From: Bacteroidales bacterium
GTDB lineage: Bacteria; Bacteroidota; Bacteroidia; Bacteroidales; WRGA01
Assembly (NCBI GenBank): GCA_031279795.1
Contig: JAITHZ010000057.1
Location: 1 to 6,189, forward strand
Length of the DNA stretch: 6,189 nucleotides
Reading direction: 5' to 3'
In this document: in pieces, positions 1-4,734 of the stretch
Layout: the number at the start of each line of letters is the position of its first letter
Numbering within the stretch: position 1 is the first letter of the stretch
The notes under the pieces: model-generated
What the model was told of the DNA's origin: nothing
What the model saw: the letters and a program-made list of their open reading frames with translations, nothing else
Databases searched by the model: none
Made by a program: the position numbers and the translations under genes

Positions 1-16
1 CGGAAAAATCACTTCC
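1..16. repeat. 16-bp terminal direct repeat, left copy (closes the window into a 6173-bp unit)
   Basis: Bases 1-16 (CGGAAAAATCACTTCC) are identical to 6174-6189. Both copies lie inside susC coding sequence, in the same reading frame. Collapsing them joins the N-terminal part (1639 nt) to the C-terminal part (1439 nt without the overlap). The sum of 3078 nt is exactly 1026 codons including the stop. The repeat is therefore read as end redundancy of a closed sequence, not as an attachment site. Confidence 0.93.
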
Positions 17-1639
17 GGACATCCCTTCCAAATCATATTTATCGTAATCGCGTGTGGCTACCAATGTGGCTTCTACATTGTGTTTCCCGAAATAATTCTT
101 GTAGGTGATGATATTGTCCCACACATAATTGTATTTCCGTGTGTTTGTCCGGTTTCCGTTCGCTCTGGTAAGATAGGATTGAAGTACTTCGGGCGTAAAC
201 GGCCCTGGCGCCGTATTTTGATAATACGTTTCATAAAAAAAGTCTCCCTCTCTCGTCAAGTCCCAATTAGGCAAAAAACTCAAGCGATAACTCAACCCTT
301 TTATCCAGGGAACACTCACTGTGGCATGTGTATTCAAACGGAAATTATGCCGGAAATCAATATTGTCACGAAATCCGTCGTCAATACCCCACAAAGGAGA
401 CGTGACCCAATGCGTATAGGTGGCAGGATCAACTTCGTGAATAGAGATAAAGTAAGGCGAGCCACTCATCATTCCGCCAAAGTCGGCTGAAACGCCTGAA
501 TAATCACGACGTGAAAAACCTGCATCCAAGCCGATATTCAACCAGTCGGATATATCGGTATTTATTTTTCCCAGAACAGAAATGCGATTATAGGTATCTC
601 CGATAAAAACGCCATGCGATTTTTCATAAGAAGTCGACAGGTAATAATTGATCCCTTTACCTGTGCCCGAAACGGCAAGCTGATAATCCTGCAAGTTGCC
701 CGTATGGATTATCATATTCAGCATGTTTCGATCTTTACCCTGAGCAACCAGTTCCTGTATTTCCGGCAACAAGAATGCGACATTATCCGCCTCTCTGCCA
801 GTTATGGCATTTGTGTTTGCAAGCCAGTCTTTTCCATTAGCCAGCTGCGGTTTATTATTTGCCCATGTGTGGATTCCCGCAGAAGCATTGAACGTAATTA
901 CAGGTTTGTCCGTATGTCCCTTTTTGGTAGAAATGGAAATCACGCCATTGGCGGAACGCGAACCGTATGCCGCTGCCGCAACGGCATCTTTCAACACGTC
1001 TATGTTCGCAATATCATTAGGATTGATATCTGTCATATTTCCCATAAAAATCATTCCATCCAGAATAATCAACGGCTTGTTATCTCCGTTTATGGAATTC
1101 TGCCCTCGAATCAACAGGTCGGCATCGCCTCCGGCTGTGCTGATTCCTCCGACATTTAATCCGGAGACATTCCCTTTTAACGCTTCGAGAATATGCAAGT
1201 TTGGCAGAGTGGCTATCGCCGAATTTTCCAATTTAACGGAACTTACGGAGCCTGTATAATCCTGTCTCCGGACTGTCCCGTAGCCGATAACTACCACTTC
1301 TTCCAGCGCCTGCATATCTTCCGTCAGGATGATTTTCAGCGTGGAAGCATTTCCGACAGGCGTTTCCTGCGTAACAAATCCTACAAAGGAAACCTGCAAA
1401 ACGGCATTATTTCCGACATTGCTCAGCGTGAATTTGCCGTCAATATCCGTCATGCTTCCGTTCGTGGTTCCCTTTTCCATCACACTGGCGCCGGCGAGCG
1501 GTTCGCCTCCGGCGTCCGTCACACTGCCGCTCACCTGTTTCTGCGCAAAGGCAACAAGCGAGCCAACACTCAGGATACATAGCATACTCATGATTTTTCG
1601 CCATGCACCCGATCTTTTAAATACGAAATTCTTTTTCAT
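1..1639 (-). CDS. SusC/RagA-family TonB-linked outer-membrane transporter, N-terminal 546 residues (rest at 4735-6189)
   Basis: This is the first part of a TonB-dependent outer-membrane importer that, with its SusD partner, takes up glycans or other large nutrients. ATG at 1639-1637 is chosen because it begins a signal peptide: Lys/Arg-rich residues 2-15, a hydrophobic core at about 16-31, and a likely cleavage at A30-F31-A32|Q33. Residues 35-110 form the carboxypeptidase-regulatory-like beta-sandwich typical of the family (VSGSVTD, then DIDGKFTL). The Ton-box stretch EEVVVIGYGT is at 113-122. The plug follows at about 125-240, with LLIRGQNSI (175-183), PLIILDG (189-195) and the hallmark VLKDAVAAAAYGSRSANG (215-232). 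Barrel strands begin after it. There is no STN domain, so sigma/anti-sigma signalling through this protein is unlikely. The frame is open to base 1 and continues in frame at the other end of the window, giving 1025 residues. No convincing -7/-33 pair lies directly upstream; TAAATTTA at 1660-1653 is only a weak match. The substrate is unknown. Confidence 0.97.
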   Translation of the reverse strand, partial: MKKNFVFKRSGAWRKIMSMLCILSVGSLVAFAQKQVSGSVTDAGGEPLAGASVMEKGTTNGSMTDIDGKFTLSNVGNNAVLQVSFVGFVTQETPVGNASTLKIILTEDMQALEEVVVIGYGTVRRQDYTGSVSSVKLENSAIATLPNLHILEALKGNVSGLNVGGISTAGGDADLLIRGQNSINGDNKPLIILDGMIFMGNMTDINPNDIANIDVLKDAVAAAAYGSRSANGVISISTKKGHTDKPVITFNASAGIHTWANNKPQLANGKDWLANTNAITGREADNVAFLLPEIQELVAQGKDRNMLNMIIHTGNLQDYQLAVSGTGKGINYYLSTSYEKSHGVFIGDTYNRISVLGKINTDISDWLNIGLDAGFSRRDYSGVSADFGGMMSGSPYFISIHEVDPATYTHWVTSPLWGIDDGFRDNIDFRHNFRLNTHATVSVPWIKGLSYRLSFLPNWDLTREGDFFYETYYQNTAPGPFTPEVLQSYLTRANGNRTNTRKYNYVWDNIITYKNYFGKHNVEATLVATRDYDKYDLEGMSGSDFS

Positions 1640-1683
1640 CGTTCATTCAATATAAATTTAACATAATAATTGTTAGTACGCAG

Positions 1684-1833
1684 ATCATGCCGATTCAACA
1701 GATTGACACGGCTCAAAAAGCGTCCGTGTTTTTCTGTCTCTATCCGCATTTCTCCGCGTTTTTTCTTTTGTCCTCCCCAGCCGCCTGAATCCCCCTGCAA
1801 GGGAGACTTTGGGCAACCGGATACCGACGGTTG
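1684..1833. other. GC-richer extragenic segment with small dyads upstream of susC
   Basis: This stretch between the susC start and the repeat array holds three dyads. ACACGG (1706-1711) pairs with CCGTGT (1724-1729). CCCCCT (1791-1796) pairs with AGGGAG (1800-1805), counting one wobble pair in the RNA. CAACCG (1814-1819) pairs with CGGTTG (1828-1833). The style, with CGGA/TCCG-rich words and a run of C followed by a run of G, resembles dispersed extragenic repeats common between genes in Bacteroidota. That resemblance is from memory and not from a search. No coding potential is evident apart from the artefactual frame shared with the array. Confidence 0.3.
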
Positions 1834-1875
1834 TATGTTTGTTACATGCTTTCATATATTCATACTGTCTCCCCC

Positions 1876-2357
1876 AAAAAGCACTTGTTTTTGATGCAAA
1901 AGTATGTACTTTTCGGTCAAAAGCAAGTGATTTTACTTCAAAAACACTTGCTTCTGCTGAAAAAGCAGGTGATTCTGTCCTAAAAACAGATGTTTTTTGC
2001 TGAAAAGCATCCGATTCTCCGGAAAAGCATGTGTTTCTGTGTAAGAAGCATGTGTTTCTGTGTAAAAAGCAGATGTTTTTACGCGAAAAACATGTGTTTT
2101 TATTCCGAAAGTATGTACTTTTGCACGAAAAACATATGTTTTTTATCACGGAACGTGTACGTTTTACGGAGAATGGATGATCCTGCGTCTCGAATTCGTG
2201 GTCTCTTACGGAGAGTCCATAGTTTTTCGCCAAGAGCCTTTTGTTTTTTATGAAGAGTCCACAAGTTTTCATAGAGAATCCTTTACTTTTTATCAAAACA
2301 CAAATGGCTTTTAGCAAGAGACAAGTATCTTCTTACGAAGAAACACTTGCCAATCCA
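1876..2357. repeat. Tandem array of about 23 degenerate 21-bp units with phased A-tracts and T-tracts
   Basis: Aligning the units by eye gives core positions at 1881, 1902, 1923, 1944, 1965, 1986, 2007, 2027, 2048, 2069, 2090, 2111, 2132, 2153 and so on to about 2342. The spacing is 21 bp throughout except for one 20-bp step between 2007 and 2027. The typical unit is an imperfect dyad, AAAAGCATGTGTTTTT, plus four to five variable bases. Some units are nearly or fully palindromic, for example AAAAACATATGTTTTT at 2128-2143. Units 1-13 (nearest susC) are well conserved. Units 15-22 drift to a second type beginning AAGAGTCC and ending GTTTTT. An A-tract and a T-tract in each 21 bp put tracts about once per helical turn, which predicts curved DNA. 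Because 21 is a multiple of three, the array leaves long open frames on both strands; these are judged non-coding. It lies between the nearest promoter-like element and susC. Confidence 0.9.
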
Positions 2358-2411
2358 CTTCATCGGGAGTTGAATTCCAGCATAATTGCAACACAAGAAG
2401 ACCCCTCTGTT

Positions 2412-2451
2412 AAAAAATCCAGTTTTCCGCAGCCATGCAACTGTCGGAAAC
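2412..2451 (-). terminator. Hairpin plus T-run: candidate intrinsic terminator or attenuator
   Basis: On the minus strand, GTTTCCGACAG (2451-2441) pairs with CTGCGGAAAAC (2432-2422) across an 8-nt loop. The stem is about ten base pairs with one unpaired base on each side. Six T residues follow at 2417-2412, four bases after the stem. It lies about 45 nt downstream of the start expected from the -7 element at 2508-2501. The pair could therefore end a short RNA of about 80 nt, or attenuate transcription toward susC. No gene upstream on this strand clearly needs a terminator here. Confidence 0.35.
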
Positions 2452-2500
2452 GGAACAAGCGTAGATGAAATATTCATTTTTTCTGCTTAAAATTCGGCTG

Positions 2501-2508
2501 CAAATATA
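2501..2508 (-). promoter_or_regulatory. Candidate Bacteroidota -7 promoter element
   Basis: The minus strand reads TATATTTG, an exact match to the TAnnTTTG -7 element of primary-sigma promoters in Bacteroidota. The -33 element is weak: a TTTG lies only 12 bp upstream of it, and a TTGC about 22 bp upstream. Transcription would start near 2495 and run toward the hairpin at 2451-2412, the 21-bp array and susC. It is the best promoter candidate for this strand in the gap, but it would give susC a leader of about 850 nt. The motif is short, so a chance match is possible. Confidence 0.35.
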
Positions 2509-2673
2509 TACACTTGTTTTCAAAAAACGAGCAACTGCCATGTTAAATATTTCCTTAATAATACTTAACGCACCTGTCGTCTTATGTATGCCGTTCTTTT
2601 GCCATCAGACGAGACGATAACGTCGATTCGTTGAAAGCTGCGAATAAGGAATTTGATAGCAAGCAGTTAGTAG
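2509..2673. other. Gene-free stretch between the truncated ORF and the promoter-like element
   Basis: No coding frame beyond the possible frameshifted tail of the truncated ORF (to 2582) is seen here. A short perfect dyad, GACG-ATAA-CGTC, lies at about 2613-2624. Base composition becomes AT-rich toward 2510-2570. If the window is a closed unit made by recombination, the novel joint between sequence downstream of susD and sequence upstream of susC should lie in or just beside this stretch. No transposon end or recombinase site was recognised. Confidence 0.4.
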
Positions 2674-2793
2674 TTAAATGCAGATTGAAACTATTGTTTC
2701 CGTAAAACCCGGATTATTTTTCTGCGCATTGACATAAAAAGGCAAAGCCGATACTAACGCAATACAAACGCATATAAATGATTTATCTCTCAT
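2674..2793 (-). pseudogene. 39-codon remnant of an exported protein gene downstream of susD (signal peptide plus about 15 residues)
   Basis: An ATG at 2793, preceded by an A-rich stretch typical of Bacteroidota starts, opens a short frame that stops with TAA at 2674. The first 24 residues are a clear Sec signal peptide: Met-Arg-Asp-Lys, a hydrophobic stretch (ICVCIALVSALPF), then YVNAQ, where signal peptidase I would cut after VNA. Only about 15 mature residues follow (QKNNPGFTETI and a few more). A signal peptide with almost no cargo, in the place where a polysaccharide-utilisation locus usually continues with an enzyme or binding protein, suggests the start of the next gene cut off by a rearrangement. 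A shift of reading frame near 2690 would extend the open frame to a stop at 2584-2582, so a frameshift rather than a clean break is also possible. The family of the lost protein cannot be told. A genuine short secreted peptide is less likely but not excluded. Confidence 0.5.
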
Positions 2794-2828
2794 ATTTTAT
2801 TTTTGATTGTTCCATATTAACTTACATC

Positions 2829-2904
2829 CAAACAGTCTTGGTTTGTATATAAACGATACCGAAATGATTTTAGTATACAACATTATGCAAACCAATTCTG
2901 TTTG
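2829..2904. repeat. Long imperfect inverted repeat between susD and the truncated gene
   Basis: The arms at 2829-2849 and 2884-2904 are 21 bp long and match in inverted orientation at 18 of 21 positions, with a 34-bp centre. The shared core is CAAACAGnnTTGGTTTG, followed by an ATA-containing end. Each arm is also a weak dyad by itself (CAAAC...GTTTG, 7-bp spacer). As RNA it would form a long AT-rich hairpin just after the susD stop, which could stabilise the susCD message or reduce read-through. As DNA the two arms could be paired binding sites for a regulator, with centres about 59 bp apart. No T-run follows in the direction of transcription, so it is not a standard intrinsic terminator. Confidence 0.8.
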
Positions 2905-2928
2905 AATATAAAAGTTTCAAATAAAAGA

Positions 2929-4716
2929 TTACCGATTTGTCCAGCCCGGATTTTGTTCCATCGGCACATCCTTATTCACATCAATTACCGATTGCGGTAT
3001 CGGCCACAAATTATAATTGAAAGTCAGCGTAGCCTTTGTTTCAGGCCAGAAAGAATACGCGCGAATGCGATCAACCGCAACAGTTCCACCCATACGCAGC
3101 AAAGTATTCCAGCGACACTCTTCGTATAGCAGTTCCCGTGCCCGTTCGTCGAGAATCAGGTTAAAACTGTCGTCAACATCGGCGGCGGTTACGCGATAAG
3201 CACATTTTGACCGGTCGCGCAGCAGGTTAATATCGGATGCAGCGCCGGTTTTGTCTCCGTTTCTTTGTTTGGCTTCCGCACGCAATAAAATCGTTTCCGG
3301 TAAACGGATAAGATATTCGTCCCGGAACAGATTCTGCCTGACTTGTCCGTCTGCGACACCGACATACTTGTCTGTGCACACCTTGCAGGAAAGCGGGAAA
3401 CACATATTCTGATTGTTTGTATTTTTTACAGGATCAGCAGTCCCGTAATAGAATACGTCCCACGGTATAACCTTCAGATAATACGGAGAAGAAGCAACGT
3501 TACCCTTAAATCTCCTGCGAAATACAATGTCCGAATTGCGCAAGTCGTCAGCCCATTGACCTGCCCAGATGCTGTCGCGGACATACCAGTTCATGGTAGT
3601 ATGGCTGTTCGGACGACCGCCTATGTCTTCCAGCAACCCTATGATGGTGCCGTTTGAACCGTCGCGCAATACCGGCGAATACAATTGCGAATAATGCAGT
3701 ACCGATCTTTTGTCTTCATTTTTGTAGGCTTGATAATCAATCTGCAAAGACCAGATACATTCCTTATTTCCGTCCTGATAATTGATATTTCCGTCCTGAA
3801 AAAGATCCCAGTAAAGATTGGTCTCAAACAGGATCGTGTCTGCTACCGGCTGGGATATTTCACCGCTGGGATGGATGTTGATTGAAATCGTCGATTCGTT
3901 TTTACGGGTTCCGAAACGCTCGGTCATCAAAGAATAAATCGAACCGTCAATGATCTGGTTGGCAAAGGCAATTGATTTGGCATAATCGGATTTGGCATCA
4001 CCAACATTCCCCTCTGCCTCCAATTGTATGCCCCGGGCAAGATACAGTTCACAGAGATTATGCTGTGCGGCTGCACGAACAAGACGTCCGCCATGTGGCG
4101 TTGTTTCGGGTAAATCATTTACAATCGCTTCCATTTCATCTATAGCAAACTTGTATGTTTCCAAACGGCTTGCACGGACAAAATCATACCGCGGCGTTGT
4201 GATGATTTCCGTCACAATGGGAACGCCGCCCCACAACTCGGCAAGATTACGGTAAGCAAATGCACGGAAAAAACGCGCCTGAGCCAGCACATACGCCTTA
4301 TCTTGAGCCGAAGCCCATACAATCTGAGGCAATTCGGCAGCATGAATGGCCAGATTGGCTCTGGCTATAATCGTATAAAAATCGGCATAGAGTACTCTGA
4401 ATGTACTGTGGTCGGGATTGATAATACTGTAATCGCTGAACCCCTGGCCTCTTTTGCTGTACGTAATATCCAATAAATCCGTGCCTTTCCCTTTAAAATT
4501 GAAGTAATCATGACTTATGTCAACATTCACCCATATATCTCTTATCCGGGAATATATGCTTGTTAATACCTGATCTACCTGTGAAGAAGTAGAAAAGATA
4601 TTGTCTGTGGAGTAAAGAGTTTCCGGATTTTCTTCCAGAAATTTATCGTCATTGCAACCTGTACCGGCAAACAGAATAAACAGACCGATACAAACTATTA
4701 TTTTCTTACTATTCAT
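2929..4716 (-). CDS. SusD/RagB-family outer-membrane nutrient-binding lipoprotein
   Basis: This 595-residue surface lipoprotein is the lid of the SusCD importer. It sits over the SusC barrel on the outer face of the outer membrane and captures substrate. Residues 1-20 are a lipoprotein signal peptide ending in AGTG, with the lipidated Cys at 21. The following NDD is acidic, as expected for the Bacteroidota surface-export signal. The N-terminal TPR-like helical part carries the family hallmark ARFFRAFAYRNLAELWGG (147-164) followed by VPIV, then paired helices around 181-260. The C-terminal RagB/SusD part has YLIRLPETILLRAEAK, LDERARELLYEECRW (522-536) and the closing LWPIPQSVID (570-579). The length is within the family's usual range. 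The ATG at 4716 is fixed by the signal peptide and lies 18 bp after the susC-like stop. No enzyme domain is present, and the ligand cannot be read from the sequence. Confidence 0.97.
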   Translation of the reverse strand: MNSKKIIVCIGLFILFAGTGCNDDKFLEENPETLYSTDNIFSTSSQVDQVLTSIYSRIRDIWVNVDISHDYFNFKGKGTDLLDITYSKRGQGFSDYSIINPDHSTFRVLYADFYTIIARANLAIHAAELPQIVWASAQDKAYVLAQARFFRAFAYRNLAELWGGVPIVTEIITTPRYDFVRASRLETYKFAIDEMEAIVNDLPETTPHGGRLVRAAAQHNLCELYLARGIQLEAEGNVGDAKSDYAKSIAFANQIIDGSIYSLMTERFGTRKNESTISINIHPSGEISQPVADTILFETNLYWDLFQDGNINYQDGNKECIWSLQIDYQAYKNEDKRSVLHYSQLYSPVLRDGSNGTIIGLLEDIGGRPNSHTTMNWYVRDSIWAGQWADDLRNSDIVFRRRFKGNVASSPYYLKVIPWDVFYYGTADPVKNTNNQNMCFPLSCKVCTDKYVGVADGQVRQNLFRDEYLIRLPETILLRAEAKQRNGDKTGAASDINLLRDRSKCAYRVTAADVDDSFNLILDERARELLYEECRWNTLLRMGGTVAVDRIRAYSFWPETKATLTFNYNLWPIPQSVIDVNKDVPMEQNPGWTNR

Positions 4717-4734
4717 GATTAAATTATTTTGCTG

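Noticed and set aside
1..16. The 16-bp end repeat as a recombinase attachment site
   Set aside because: Both copies lie within conserved susC coding sequence in the same frame, and no flanking inverted repeats or integrase gene are seen. End redundancy of a closed sequence explains it better.
1706..1735. Plus-strand intrinsic terminator (ACACGG...CCGTGT followed by T residues)
   Set aside because: No plus-strand gene is present to be terminated, the stem is only six pairs with a 12-nt loop, and the T-run is short. It is kept only as a dyad within the extragenic segment.
1685..2317. A 210-codon minus-strand open frame through the 21-bp array, giving a Cys/Phe-rich seven-residue repeat
   Set aside because: It begins with TTG and has no signal peptide or domain. 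The complementary strand is equally open over the same units because the period is a multiple of three and the units are near-palindromic. The single 20-bp step shifts the reading register, changing the repeated peptide from xxNTCFx to xESxAFx, so selection for a protein is not apparent.
1876..2357. CRISPR-like array
   Set aside because: The units are 21 bp with only four to five variable bases and degenerate cores. There are no unique spacers of 30 bp or more, and no cas genes are present.
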